Shown: positions 42,489 through 51,468 of the stretch, in pieces | Layout: every line of letters starts with the position of its first letter | Position numbering within the stretch: the first letter of the stretch is position 1 | Assembly: GCA_020633235.1 (NCBI GenBank) | Contig: JACKEA010000007.1 | Span: 550,604-614,603, forward strand | Origin: Polyangiaceae bacterium | GTDB lineage: Bacteria; Myxococcota_A; Polyangia; Polyangiales; Polyangiaceae | Length of the DNA stretch: 64,000 nt | Direction of reading: 5' to 3' | The notes under the pieces: model-generated | Databases searched by the model: none | The model's input: only the letters and a program-made list of their open reading frames with translations | What the model was told of the DNA's origin: nothing | Position numbers and translations under genes: made by a program

Positions 42489-43646
42489 TCACGGTTGGAA
42501 GTGGTCGTCACTCACCCAGCAGCCGTACCTCGGCTCGCCGGACCACTGGACGACGCCCCAGCCGGTCAGGCCGCTGCGTGCCCAGGGGCTCGCCGTGTCG
42601 AGGGTCGCGTCGTAGTTCACGACGCGATCGGGGCTGATCACGTTGGCGTCGCGCCCACCACCCCAGTTGTTGGGGTTCGTGTACTCGTCGCCGTAGTTGT
42701 CGCACTTGCCACCATTGGTGCCCGCCATGCAGTCCGCGATCTGATTGCCGGCCTTGTCGCAAGCGTTGCCGAGGTTGGCCAGCGTGTGTTGGAACCAGTC
42801 ACCAAAGCCCGCGTGGCATTCATCCCGCGTGGCATCGTGGGCGACCTGGAGCGCGTGGCGTACGGTGGCTTCGTTGTACACGCGCGGCGTCATGCTGACG
42901 TTGTTCGCGCGGTGAATCGCCCAGGAGATGAACGTGGAGCAAGCGACGCCGTCGGGGGACATGACGCCCAGATGGTTCGTGCCGATCTCCTTGAACTGAT
43001 AAAACGAGTACGGCATCGTCTGCTCGGACCAGTAGCCGGGGTAGATCCAGAACGGCGGAACCCAGTGCCGGTCCAAGAGTTGGTAGACGCCGGACGTTGG
43101 AGAGCCGTTCTTGTCGATGATGGTCTTCAGCGGCATGTTCCAGACGAAGTTCTCCACGCTCGCTGCGCGGCTGTCGCCCACGCGGTACATCACGAGCGAG
43201 GGCTGCCCACCGCTGCCGTCGCCGTACATGGACGTGTAGGTGCCGCCCATGGTGGCCGTGGAAGCGCCCGGTTGACCGGCTTTCAGGGTGGAGATGGGGT
43301 TCCCGCTCGACAGCGTTCCGGGGGACGTTGCCAGGGGACGACCGAAGATGGCGTCGAAGTCGCTGTTGCGCATGGGGTTGCCCCGGTGCGCGTGCGACAT
43401 CCAACCCGTCCCGTGAGAAAGCATGATGTGCGTCAAGTAGGCGCCTCCAGCTTGGAAGACCTGCGAGACGATCCCGTCGGTGTGCATCACCACGACCGCA
43501 CCCCGTGGCGCGTTCCAGCTCCCTTGGGAGTAGCCGCACCGAAGCGAGCCGGCGTGAGCGGCGTCCGCGCCAAAGCCCACGGCAGCCGCCAGCGCCACGC
43601 TGACGATCGGAATAGGTCGGAATCTCCGCGAATACTCGTTACTCAT
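42489..43646 (-). CDS. Secreted protein with permuted papain-fold features
   Basis: 385 residues from ATG 43646 (GGAGAG upstream). A signal peptide (IVSVALAAAVGFGADAAHA) is cleaved after AHA. The mature protein begins GAVVVMHTDGIVSQVFQAGG, followed by AYLTHIMLSHGTGWMSHAH, and much later has GVACSTFISWAIH. A His in a TH-(I/V)-M loop before a Cys in an ACSxF helix is the order seen in permuted NlpC/P60 (YiiX-like) papain-fold hydrolases. It may be a secreted amidase, peptidase or acyltransferase; this is inference. Six further Cys cluster near the C-terminus. It is first in an operon with the PKD-like protein. Confidence 0.6.
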   Translation of the reverse strand: MSNEYSRRFRPIPIVSVALAAAVGFGADAAHAGSLRCGYSQGSWNAPRGAVVVMHTDGIVSQVFQAGGAYLTHIMLSHGTGWMSHAHRGNPMRNSDFDAIFGRPLATSPGTLSSGNPISTLKAGQPGASTATMGGTYTSMYGDGSGGQPSLVMYRVGDSRAASVENFVWNMPLKTIIDKNGSPTSGVYQLLDRHWVPPFWIYPGYWSEQTMPYSFYQFKEIGTNHLGVMSPDGVACSTFISWAIHRANNVSMTPRVYNEATVRHALQVAHDATRDECHAGFGDWFQHTLANLGNACDKAGNQIADCMAGTNGGKCDNYGDEYTNPNNWGGGRDANVISPDRVVNYDATLDTASPWARSGLTGWGVVQWSGEPRYGCWVSDDHFQP

Positions 43647-43803
43647 GATCCACTCTCCTTGCTGGGAACAGGCGCCCCAGACTTGGTGGAAGAGGTCGCG
43701 TACGAAGTGCACGGACCTCTTTCGAACGGGCCTTCGCGACGACCGCGCCGTTTCTGACAGAGCGCTTCTGCGATGACTGCGCGACGTCATTTCGAGGCGC
43801 GAC

Positions 43804-43825
43804 GGGCTTCGCGCCGCACCAACAA
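43804..43825 (+). repeat. Dispersed intergenic repeat copy R11
   Basis: Forward copy, GGGCTTCGCGCCGCACCAAC then AA. With R14 it forms a sub-type sharing the upstream GCGAC and the downstream ATTCAA-like end. It lies upstream of the secreted papain-fold-like gene. Confidence 0.6.
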
Positions 43826-44065
43826 TCAAATGATCAGGGAGCTCTTCAGGCGGTGCTGAGCTTCAATTGAGACAATGCTCAGGATTGCGTTTCGCGTTGC
43901 GAACTACGCTGACTGCCATGATTGGGGTTTCGACGGCGGGCGCCAACGGCGCGTCGCGCAAGCTTGGCTTGGACGACCTGAGGGTTCGCTGGGGGCCCAT
44001 GCTCGCACGCCCACTGCACAGCGCGATCGTCGCGCGCAAGCTCGCCCAGCGCACGTAGCGTTTGC

Positions 44066-44089
44066 TTGTCGGTCCGCCGCGGAACCTCG
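44066..44089 (-). repeat. Dispersed intergenic repeat copy R12
   Basis: A perfect-consensus inverted copy, TTGTCGGTCCGCCGCGGAAC then CTCG. It is flanked by GTAGCGTTTGC before and CGGCCCGC after; both flanks recur at R13, so the repeated unit is at least ~40 bp there. Confidence 0.85.
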
Positions 44090-44190
44090 CGGCCCGCGCC
44101 CTCGGCGGCAAGGAACCACGCGTTGTCGGTTGGCGCGCAACCGCCATGGGTTGGCGGCTCGTCGCCGTCGAGCCCAGCTAGACTCCGCGG

Positions 44191-46533
44191 ATGACTCGCC
44201 GTCGATGGATCACGGTCTTGCTTTGCGCTCTCTCGTTGATGGCTGCTTGCTCGAGTGGAGGCTCGGGGGGCTCGGGATCCGGTGGCAGCTCTGCTACCGC
44301 GGGCACCGGGGGCTCGGCCGCGAGCGGCGCCACCGGCGGCAACGCGGACGAGCTGCCCTACGAAGATCCCGGTGCCGATGCGCCCGTGCTCGATCTGCCA
44401 CAGGACGTCACCGACGCGGTCAACGCCATCGCTGGCGCTTCATCCTTCACGGAGGCGATCGCAGCGACGCAAGCGGCGCTGGCGAAGGGCGGCGTGTCGA
44501 CGATGAACGACGCGACGGTCCTCACGCCCGGCGAGGCGCCGGCCGCCACGGCGCAGGTGCAGGCCGTGTTTCTCGGGGACATGGCCATGGAGGCGTGGAA
44601 GCGCAAAGAGGTTGCCACCCTCACCGCGACTCAGCTCGGACAGATGTTCGCGGACTTCGGCATGCCGGTGCCCGAGGGCAAGACCTCCGGCCAGGTCGTG
44701 CTCGAGGCGCTTGCTGCGTGGACCAAGGCCGCTCTGACAAACCCGAGCGATCCCGCAGCGTTCGGCATCCTGTTCATCGCCGCCGAAAACCAGCTGCAGT
44801 CGCCGCGCGCCAACCTTTCGCTCACCACCCAAGACCCGGATCTGGTGCGCTTTTCCCTGTTGGACTTGGAGCTTCTGTCTGCCGCCATCGATCGCGTGTC
44901 CACTTCGGATCCCAAACCGCTCGCCGGGGGAACCGGCCCCTGCTCGGTGATGACCTCGACCTGGGGCCAGTGGGAGGGCACCATCAAGACCGGTACGGGC
45001 GCGGGATCCGATCTCCTCGTGGGGGAATTTCTATCCGGCGTAGCAGGAGATGCCGGCGCCGCTGCGATCGGCGCTGCCCTCAACGTCGTCAAGCTCGCCA
45101 CCAAGGTCTGGAAGATGGCCCAGATGGTTCGCTACGGCACGCTCTTCGTCACCATCGACACGGAGAACCCCACCAAGAAGCCGCGGCCCTCGGCAGCGAA
45201 GAAGTACGGCTCCGTCACCGCGACGGCGGGGGTGGATGCTCAGTCTTACGAGGACTTCCAGAACTGGATTGGTCAGCAGGGGCAGTCCGTGCTCGACGAG
45301 CTGAACACCTGCCTCGACTACCTGGGCATGCCAACCAAGACGGACATCGCCGACGTTGCCAAGGACGCGTCCAACTGGCGCGTGTCGTGGGAGATCACCA
45401 AAGGTGCTGGTACCGAGGCGCTGTTCAAGGAAGGACAAGACTTCAAGATCTTGTCGCGCCTGGAGAATCCGCTCAGCTCGGCCAGCTCCACGGAAGCGAA
45501 GAACACGGTGGAGTACGAGATCTTGCCGCAGCTCGCGGAGCTTTCCCAAGGCAAGGAGCGCACGCGGCACGCGGTGTTTGCGGGTCAGCTGCGAAGGGGC
45601 AGCGCTCCGGGGCTCGACACGTTTTGGGGTGCCGGTGCCGGGGCCTATGGGGTAGCGACGGCGGGCGTTTCGGGATTGCTGGGCGTCGGGGCCTCCCTGG
45701 TCGACATCGCGGGCAACTGGGCGTTGGAGGTCGCGTCCCCGAAACGCTTCGCCACGCAAACGCTGATCGAGATCGAGCCCAAGGGGTGGGTCGGCACCAT
45801 CGAGATCACGGAAGAGGGCCAAGGCCAGGAACGCCTCGACTCGGGTGCGATCCCGATCGACGGCGTTTGGTACGCCTGGACGGGGAGGCTCAAGTACGAG
45901 GCACGCATCAGTTTGGGCGGAACCCAGCCGGCGACCGGTGACCTTTCCACCTTGCAAGGCGTCGGGCAATCCGCCGCGAACTGCGACGTCTTCTACGACG
46001 AGTCCTCGGGTAACTCCAACTGCGGGGAAGGCTGCCCGACGGCAATCGAGCCAGGACCTCTCAGCCAGAAGAGGGACACGCTCACTGGGACCTGGGGAAC
46101 GTCCGAGGAGCTCGGGCAATCGTCCAGCATCGTCGTTACCTCGTATCCCGAAGCGGCCTACGCGCCCATCAAGGACCAACTGCCGCCGGAGATCCAAGCG
46201 AAGATCGGAACCTACGAGATCCTCATCTCTCCGCTGGCCTGCGGTCCCCACGAGGCCCTCTGGCGTACCATTCAAACGGACGTGCAACTGATCAGTCCGA
46301 ACTACATCACCAACACGACCAACAAGACCGAACAGCTTTCCGTCAATCAGGTCTGGGGAGCGTTGCCGCCAAGCGGGGCCTTTCCGATGGTCATCAGCGG
46401 CAAGCTGGACGAGTTGGATCCCAACCGCATCCACGGGGATTGGACCATGCCCAGCACCCAGAAAATCTCGATCGTAGAAAAGACGATCAAGACGACGGTG
46501 CGCGCCCGCGTGGACATCCGCCGCGTGGAGTAG
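44191..46533 (+). CDS. Large lipoprotein with Gly/Ser linker, hypothetical
   Basis: 780 residues. The lipobox LMAACSS is followed by a 35-residue Gly/Ser/Ala linker typical of Polyangia surface lipoproteins. The mature protein begins with a helical region (QDVTDAVNAIAGASSFTEAI, WKRKEVATLTATQLGQMF). It continues with mixed alpha/beta segments, a possible membrane-like or Ala/Gly helix (AGAYGVATAGVSGLLGVGAS) and beta-rich C-terminal domains. Two CNCG-like Cys clusters appear (ANCDVF, NSNCGEGC). No known family is recognised. It is preceded by R12 and faces a converging beta-helix lipoprotein gene. Confidence 0.65.
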   Translation: MTRRRWITVLLCALSLMAACSSGGSGGSGSGGSSATAGTGGSAASGATGGNADELPYEDPGADAPVLDLPQDVTDAVNAIAGASSFTEAIAATQAALAKGGVSTMNDATVLTPGEAPAATAQVQAVFLGDMAMEAWKRKEVATLTATQLGQMFADFGMPVPEGKTSGQVVLEALAAWTKAALTNPSDPAAFGILFIAAENQLQSPRANLSLTTQDPDLVRFSLLDLELLSAAIDRVSTSDPKPLAGGTGPCSVMTSTWGQWEGTIKTGTGAGSDLLVGEFLSGVAGDAGAAAIGAALNVVKLATKVWKMAQMVRYGTLFVTIDTENPTKKPRPSAAKKYGSVTATAGVDAQSYEDFQNWIGQQGQSVLDELNTCLDYLGMPTKTDIADVAKDASNWRVSWEITKGAGTEALFKEGQDFKILSRLENPLSSASSTEAKNTVEYEILPQLAELSQGKERTRHAVFAGQLRRGSAPGLDTFWGAGAGAYGVATAGVSGLLGVGASLVDIAGNWALEVASPKRFATQTLIEIEPKGWVGTIEITEEGQGQERLDSGAIPIDGVWYAWTGRLKYEARISLGGTQPATGDLSTLQGVGQSAANCDVFYDESSGNSNCGEGCPTAIEPGPLSQKRDTLTGTWGTSEELGQSSSIVVTSYPEAAYAPIKDQLPPEIQAKIGTYEILISPLACGPHEALWRTIQTDVQLISPNYITNTTNKTEQLSVNQVWGALPPSGAFPMVISGKLDELDPNRIHGDWTMPSTQKISIVEKTIKTTVRARVDIRRVE

Positions 46534-46584
46534 CGCCCGCTGCTCACGCCCTGCGAGCGCTCTAGCAAATCCTGTAGCGTCTGC

Positions 46585-46635
46585 TTGTCGGTCCGCCGCG
46601 AGCCGCTTCGGAACCCTCGAAGGAGGGGAACCTCG
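46585..46635 (-). repeat. Dispersed repeat copy R13, split by a 27-nt insertion/duplication
   Basis: The left part (TTGTCGGTCCGCCGC, 46585-46599) and the right part (GGAACCTCG, 46627-46635) match the consensus. Between them lie 27 extra nt, 46600-46626, which themselves contain CGGAACCCTCG, an imperfect second right half. This looks like slippage or a partial duplication. It lies between the stop codons of two converging lipoprotein genes, where a terminator would be expected. Confidence 0.7.
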
Positions 46636-46651
46636 CGGCCCGCCCGCGGGA

Positions 46652-47887
46652 CTACTCGATCGTCGTGTTCACGACGGTCGGGTCGGCCTTGGCGATGATG
46701 TAGAAGCCGGGGAAGCCGGGGGTCTCGAAGGTGCCCTTCGGGTTCAGGCGGAAGATGGAGTCCGTGAGCGTGAGGGAGCCCGTCTTGTTGTTGCTGACGA
46801 AGAAGACCGCGCTGCCGCCCTCGTTGGCCTGGTTGTGCTCCATGAGCGAGCTCGTGACGTTGAGCACGATCTCGTTGCCGTCGTTGTAGACGGCGCCACC
46901 GTTGCCGCCGTCCCCGGAGTTTGCTCCGTGGCCCACTGCGGTGTTGTACGAGAACAGCGAATTGTAGATGTTCCAGGAGACGCCGATGCTGCTGAGCGCG
47001 CCGCCGTTGGCGCAGGAGTTTCCGAGCCCGTCCTTGCCGCCGAAGGTGCTGTTCACGACCCACACGGGGCGCGCGGGGCCGGCGCCGGGGGCGACCAGGT
47101 AGTCGAGCTTGCGGATGGCGCCGCCGCCCACGTCGGAGCCGAGCGGATCGCACACGTTGTTGAAGAAGCGACAATTGACGACCTTCAGGCTTCCACCCTG
47201 GGCGTGAATCGCGCCGCCGCCGCCGGAGTTGTTGGAGCCGTCGGAAATGCCGACGGCGCTGCCGTCCACGAACGTGAGGTTTTGCACCACGAGCTGCACG
47301 CCGGGGTTCGTGTTGCAGTCGCCCGGGCCGGGCGGATACACCTGCGCCTTGTCGCAGGTGGCCATGTACAGGATGCGAACGTTGCCGCCGCCGCTCAGCG
47401 TGACCTTGCCGCCGCCGTCGATCACGAGCTTGGTGCCCTTGTCGTTGAACACCTTGGCGGTCTTGGTCAGGGTGATGGTGACGGGATCGGGCCCGCAGTC
47501 GAAGGTGATGATGCCGCCCTTCGCCACCGCGCTCACGAACGCGTCGCCCGTGCAGCTCGCCGGCGTACCGTCGCCGATCACCGTCGTGGGGGACGACACG
47601 TCCTCGGCTTGACCGGCGGCGGGCACGGCCGCGTTGCCGTCCGGCCAGCCCGCGGGCGGCCCATCATCGGGATTGGTCGCACCCGCGGCTCCGCCGCTCG
47701 CGCCGCCGCCGGTGCCGCCAGCGCCCGTACCACCGCTGCCCCCGGTGCTGCCGCCGCCGCTCCCGCTCGTGCCGCCGCTGCCACCGCCGCCGCTCGCGTT
47801 CGAGCCGTCGTCGGAACCGCAACCTGTGGTGAACGGAACCAGGGCAATCGCCAACGCCACGATCAGCGGAGCAGAGTGAGGCTTCAT
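46652..47887 (-). CDS. Lipoprotein with right-handed beta-helix domain
   Basis: 411 residues from ATG 47887. The lipobox TTGCGSDD is followed by a ~60-residue GGSGG linker. Next come an N-terminal segment (TFDCGPDPVTITLTKTAKVF) and a parallel beta-helix of irregular coils with Asn/Gly turns (NLTFVDGSAVGISDG, VVNCRFFNNV, NGGAVYNDGNEIVLNVTSSL, FFVSNNKTGSLTLTDS). This is the fold of pectate-lyase-like and polymorphic outer membrane proteins. No catalytic residues can be assigned. It is probably surface-exposed, with adhesion or carbohydrate binding as possibilities. Confidence 0.75.
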   Translation of the reverse strand: MKPHSAPLIVALAIALVPFTTGCGSDDGSNASGGGGSGGTSGSGGGSTGGSGGTGAGGTGGGASGGAAGATNPDDGPPAGWPDGNAAVPAAGQAEDVSSPTTVIGDGTPASCTGDAFVSAVAKGGIITFDCGPDPVTITLTKTAKVFNDKGTKLVIDGGGKVTLSGGGNVRILYMATCDKAQVYPPGPGDCNTNPGVQLVVQNLTFVDGSAVGISDGSNNSGGGGAIHAQGGSLKVVNCRFFNNVCDPLGSDVGGGAIRKLDYLVAPGAGPARPVWVVNSTFGGKDGLGNSCANGGALSSIGVSWNIYNSLFSYNTAVGHGANSGDGGNGGAVYNDGNEIVLNVTSSLMEHNQANEGGSAVFFVSNNKTGSLTLTDSIFRLNPKGTFETPGFPGFYIIAKADPTVVNTTIE

Positions 47888-47950
47888 ACCGAGATTATCA
47901 CCGGGCCCGCGAAGCCGCGCAATCGACCGCGTCTCGCAGGGCGACGCGAC

Positions 47951-47973
47951 GGGTATCGCGCCGCCCCGACATT
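47951..47973 (+). repeat. Dispersed intergenic repeat copy R14
   Basis: Forward copy, GGGTATCGCGCCGCCCCGAC then ATT. It ends 5 nt from the stop codon of the DUF4139 gene and lies upstream of the beta-helix lipoprotein. It belongs to the same sub-type as R11. Confidence 0.6.
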
Positions 47974-47978
47974 CAATC

Positions 47979-49880
47979 TCAGAAGGCCTGTTCCATGCGC
48001 TGAATGTCGCGCTTGATGTCGTAGGGTTGGTCAAAGCTGGGGCGTGGCGCGGCGGCCGGGGGTGCGGCGGACTTGCGGTTCATTTCGAGGACCAGCGTTG
48101 GGGGGTATTCGAGCTGATACTGGATCGTGAAGCTGCGCTTCTCCTTCGGCTTCAAGCTCAACGGCCAGCGCAAGATGCCCTTGGAGTTGGGCTTCACGTT
48201 GGGGCTGATCTTGACGCCGCTCACCACGATGTCGCGATCTTCGGACACCGGGATGCGATCCGCGAGGTCGAGGGACACGGCCTTCTGGGACAGGTTCTCC
48301 ACGGTGATCACGAAGGCGAGCTGCATCTGCGTGCGCTGCTTGCGCACCAGCGCGCTCCGCTTCTTGTCGAGCACGCGGGAGAGCTTGATCTGATCCGCCA
48401 CGTTCAAGAACACGGAGAACTCTTCGCCCTCCGCAACGAAGTCCAGGTTGGTCATGCCCAAGAACGCGCCGCCTTGATACAGGGCCACGTTGCCCGGCAA
48501 CAGCGATTGCCCACTGTCGTTCAGCATCTCCAAGGTGCGCGCGGCGTTGAGGGACTGCTCGGGAGCCGCCACGATGGCCTTCTTCGCCTTCAAGGTGGTG
48601 CGGCCCAGCGGCACGCGAACGGAGCGGCCGTCCGCCCGCACCTTGGTGGTGCTCATGCCCTTGAACTGCTTCGTGGTTCCGCGCTGCGAGAGACTCTGGA
48701 ACAGCTGCACCGTCTTGCTCTGGATCACCTGCAGGTACTCGAAGTTGGTCTTGTACGTTTCTTCGAAGCTGCTCCCCAGGGCAGCGCTCTGCACGCGCTT
48801 GTTCCACAGGCGGTTCTGCTCCTTGAACGCAGCCTCGGCGCGCTGGAAGGACGCGGAGCGCCGCTCGATGCTGCGCGTGGCAGCGCGCGTGTCGCCCAAG
48901 GTCAGCGCCTCCAGCTGCGGGATACGCATGGCTTCGGTGGAAGACTGCGTCGAGAAAGCGAGCTCGGCGTCGTCCCAGTTCTCACCCGTGGCCTGGGTGA
49001 CGACGGCGTACGAGGTGAGCTCTGCCGAGGTGCCATCCCCCGCGGCGCGGAGCTCGTGCGCGGCTTCCCAAGTGGCGCCGGGCAACATGTAGTTGAGCTG
49101 TAGCTGGGTCTCCGCCGGAGCCTTGCTCTGCACGGTGACGAATACGTTCGTCTCTTCGAGCTGGCGCAGCCCACGCAGATCTTCCAGGCGACGCTTGCTG
49201 GCTTCCACCTGCGGTGCCAGCGCTTCCCGCTCGGCCTTGACCGCGCGCCGCCCCTTCGCGATGTCGCGCAGCTTCTTGCCGATGAACTCCACGACGTCGG
49301 CGTAGGTGCGGACGCCCACGCTCCCACCCCGTGGACGCTCCCCTGCGGTCACGTCCTTGTCGAGCTTGTCGAGGGAGAACGCCTTGATGTCCTCGATCTG
49401 CTTGGCCTGTGCGTCCAGCACGGCGAGCTCGTCATCGAGGGCGGCCAAGCGCTCTTCGAGGGCACGCGCGTCGTTCTCGGCCTTGCGGTAGGACTTCTCC
49501 GTGGCGCGAGAGAGGTGGCTGCGGGTGACCTGCACGTCCAAGATGCGACCTGCGGTGGTGGCGGCGCGCACGGAGCCGTCGTCCACCCAACCTGGCAGGT
49601 GCCGGAAGGCGTACACGGTGGGGGCCGTGGTGAGCGCCGCCTTTCCCTGCCGGGCGACGAGGGCGCGATCGGAGTACACCGTCACCTTTCGGATCGACGA
49701 TTCGACGGCGATGGCGTTGGGGTCGTCCTCGAACACCACGGTGCTGGCCCGGGGCCCCGTCGGGTCGACGGGAGCGCTCTTTTCGTGAGCCGAAACCACG
49801 GGTTTCGTCGTTGCCGCCGGGGGCGAGCAGGCCCCGAGCAAAAGACAAACCCCGACCACCATCCGCTTGATCGACATCAT
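47979..49880 (-). CDS. DUF4139/DUF4140 (mucoidy-inhibitor MuiA-like) lipoprotein
   Basis: 633 residues. The lipobox is LLGACSPP. The N-terminal DUF4140 part starts with IRKVTVYSDRALVARQG, the usual K-V-x-V-Y-x-D-x-A-x-V-x-R motif. A long coiled coil follows (ERLAALDDELAVLDAQAKQI). The central and C-terminal DUF4139 domain has YMLPGATWEAAHELRA, YAVVTQATGENWDDAELAFS and GNVALYQGGAFLGM. It ends with LEYPPTLVLEMNRKSA and a short tail. Length matches the family at about 550-650 residues. The family is widespread, exported and of unknown molecular role. Confidence 0.87.
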   Translation of the reverse strand: MMSIKRMVVGVCLLLGACSPPAATTKPVVSAHEKSAPVDPTGPRASTVVFEDDPNAIAVESSIRKVTVYSDRALVARQGKAALTTAPTVYAFRHLPGWVDDGSVRAATTAGRILDVQVTRSHLSRATEKSYRKAENDARALEERLAALDDELAVLDAQAKQIEDIKAFSLDKLDKDVTAGERPRGGSVGVRTYADVVEFIGKKLRDIAKGRRAVKAEREALAPQVEASKRRLEDLRGLRQLEETNVFVTVQSKAPAETQLQLNYMLPGATWEAAHELRAAGDGTSAELTSYAVVTQATGENWDDAELAFSTQSSTEAMRIPQLEALTLGDTRAATRSIERRSASFQRAEAAFKEQNRLWNKRVQSAALGSSFEETYKTNFEYLQVIQSKTVQLFQSLSQRGTTKQFKGMSTTKVRADGRSVRVPLGRTTLKAKKAIVAAPEQSLNAARTLEMLNDSGQSLLPGNVALYQGGAFLGMTNLDFVAEGEEFSVFLNVADQIKLSRVLDKKRSALVRKQRTQMQLAFVITVENLSQKAVSLDLADRIPVSEDRDIVVSGVKISPNVKPNSKGILRWPLSLKPKEKRSFTIQYQLEYPPTLVLEMNRKSAAPPAAAPRPSFDQPYDIKRDIQRMEQAF

Positions 49881-50191
49881 CGCACCGCCAAGTTGTAACG
49901 GCGCTTAGACGCACGACCGCGTTCGAGGATCTTCGAGGGGAAGAAATTCGGCTCTCCAGTCGCATTCGTCGGGCGCCGTTCAGAACTGTGATCTTCGCCA
50001 GCGCACCAGCGAATGGAACGCGCGAGCGGCGGGCAGAAGAAAGTGGCGCGATGTCTTCGCCAGCGCCGGCGTGAGCTCCCGAAGGAGATCGCGACCCTAT
50101 GTCGAACTTAGTAGACAAGCGTCACTGGCGAATGTCGTCCGTAGTGCCGCGCAGGGGGGAACGCTTCGGCCGCCGAAATTCTGCGCGCCCG
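49881..50191. other. 311-bp intergenic region, nothing definite
   Basis: No gene or dispersed repeat is seen. A direct repeat, CTTCGCCAGCGC, occurs at 49993-50004 and 50055-50066, possibly regulatory. The promoter of the DUF4139 gene must lie on its left side. Confidence 0.3.
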
Positions 50192-50932
50192 TCACTTTTC
50201 CAAGCCCACGATGCGAGCGAGCTTGACGGAGTAGCCATCGCCGGGATGGCGATCGATGTAGCGTTGCGCCAGCGCGCGCGCTTCGCCGTGGCGGCCGGCC
50301 TGGGCCAACGCGCGCACGCGGAGCAGTAACGCTTCCGCGCCCAGGGCGTGGGACGTGGACGCTGCGTCGTAGCGGTCCAGCGCGGCGAGGGTGGCGCCCG
50401 GGTTGCCCGTGCGGAGCGAGCGGCGGGCTTCGTCCAAGAGCGCGATCTCCCGCGAGAGGGAGCTCTTGTCGGAAGGCGCTGCGAAGCTCGCCACGGACGG
50501 CCCGGGGGCGGGCTCTGCGCTGGGCTCGGCGGCGGCGAAAGCGGCCCGCGGCGCCGGTGGCGGCTCGGCGCTGGGCACGGGCGCCGCTTGTTCCACCTGC
50601 GGCGAGGCGACATGTACGGCCGTGGCTGCCGGCGGCGCTACCTGGACGACGCGCGGCGGAGCTTCTTCTTTGGCGGACAACGTCAGTGCCGCCGTGGACG
50701 TCACCATCCCGGCGACGACGCCGATGCCGAGCCACTTGAGCACCAACAGCGTGAGCGTCGGTTTGCTCGCCGCCACCTGGGCGACGGTGGCCGCGCCGGC
50801 GGAGATGCCGAGGGCCGCGGCCGCGGTCTTCACCGCTTCCGGGGACGGACCATCTCCCAGGCCGGAAGCGAGCACCTTCTGCACCCGAGGATCGAGGTCG
50901 CTGTCGACGAGGCGTCGGAATTCGTCGCTCAC
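50192..50932 (-). CDS. Single-pass membrane protein with C-terminal TPR-like helices
   Basis: 246 residues, coupled by ATGA to the sigma factor before it. A cytoplasmic N-terminus of ~55 residues is followed by one membrane helix (LLVLKWLGIGVVAGMVTSTA), a long Pro/Ala/Glu linker, and ~80 C-terminal residues of TPR type (EARRSLRTGNPGATLAALDR, RVRALAQAGRHGEARALAQR). Position and topology suit a membrane-anchored regulator of the upstream ECF sigma factor, as in many myxobacterial sigma operons. It lacks a zinc anti-sigma motif, so that role is inference. Confidence 0.7.
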   Translation of the reverse strand: MSDEFRRLVDSDLDPRVQKVLASGLGDGPSPEAVKTAAAALGISAGAATVAQVAASKPTLTLLVLKWLGIGVVAGMVTSTAALTLSAKEEAPPRVVQVAPPAATAVHVASPQVEQAAPVPSAEPPPAPRAAFAAAEPSAEPAPGPSVASFAAPSDKSSLSREIALLDEARRSLRTGNPGATLAALDRYDAASTSHALGAEALLLRVRALAQAGRHGEARALAQRYIDRHPGDGYSVKLARIVGLEK

Positions 50933-51468
50933 GGCTCACCTCCGGTGCGGCTGGCATCCAAGAACAAGCTCCGCGCGCGGCGCAGCCGTGTCTTCACCGT
51001 GCCCAGGGGCACGTCGAGCGCGCGAGCGATCTCGGCGAGCTCGAGCCCTTCGAGCTCGAACAGCACGAAGGGCGCGCGGAGCTCCAGGGGCAGGGCGTCC
51101 AGCCAGGCATCCAAGAGCTCTCGGCGCTGCTTCATGTCCAAGAGCTGCTCGGGATCCGGCTCTGCCGCGCCCTGCTCGGCGACGGTTTCGTCGGCTTCGT
51201 CGCGGCGGCGACTGGCGCTGCGCCGTGCGTTGGAGGCGACCCGCAGGGCCACGCTCATCAGATATGCGCGCTCGCTCTGCTTCTCCACGCGCTCCAGGTT
51301 CTTGCTCACCACCAGGAACACCTGTTGCGCCGCGTCGTCCACGCTTGCTTCCGGTACACCGAGGCGGCGCAGCGTGCGCCACACCCAGGCGTAGTGCGCG
51401 GCGAACAGCCGCTCCAGCCGCCGCGTGGTGGGAGCAGCCTCCGTGCGGAGCGCCACGGCCTCGTTCAC
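50929..51468 (-). CDS. ECF-type RNA polymerase sigma factor
   Basis: 179 residues from GTG 51468, which overlaps the stop of the upstream gene (GTGA). Region 2: RLERLFAAHYAWVWRTLRRL and SVDDAAQQVFLVVSKNLERV (DDAAQQVF is the core-binding helix). Region 4: ALPLELRAPFVLFELEGLEL and IARALDVPLGTVKTRLRRAR (the HTH). Size and order are those of ECF sigma factors. It lies between an outer-membrane-like protein gene and a membrane TPR gene in one operon. A cell-envelope signal is therefore plausible, but targets are unknown. Confidence 0.9.
   Translation of the reverse strand: MNEAVALRTEAAPTTRRLERLFAAHYAWVWRTLRRLGVPEASVDDAAQQVFLVVSKNLERVEKQSERAYLMSVALRVASNARRSASRRRDEADETVAEQGAAEPDPEQLLDMKQRRELLDAWLDALPLELRAPFVLFELEGLELAEIARALDVPLGTVKTRLRRARSLFLDASRTGGEP

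Larger units (their letters stand above)
43647..44190. other. 544-bp divergent intergenic region with two dispersed repeats
   Basis: No supported gene is seen here. The region holds copies R11 (43804-43825) and R12 (44066-44089). Between them an open stretch reads DDLRVRWGPMLARPL, possibly a remnant, but it has no start signal or recognisable family. The promoters of the secreted papain-fold-like gene (minus) and of the large lipoprotein (plus) must lie here. Confidence 0.5.

Noticed and set aside
43867..44058. 63-codon frame between R11 and R12 as a gene
   Set aside because: No ribosome site, no recognised motif and only chance length for this GC content.
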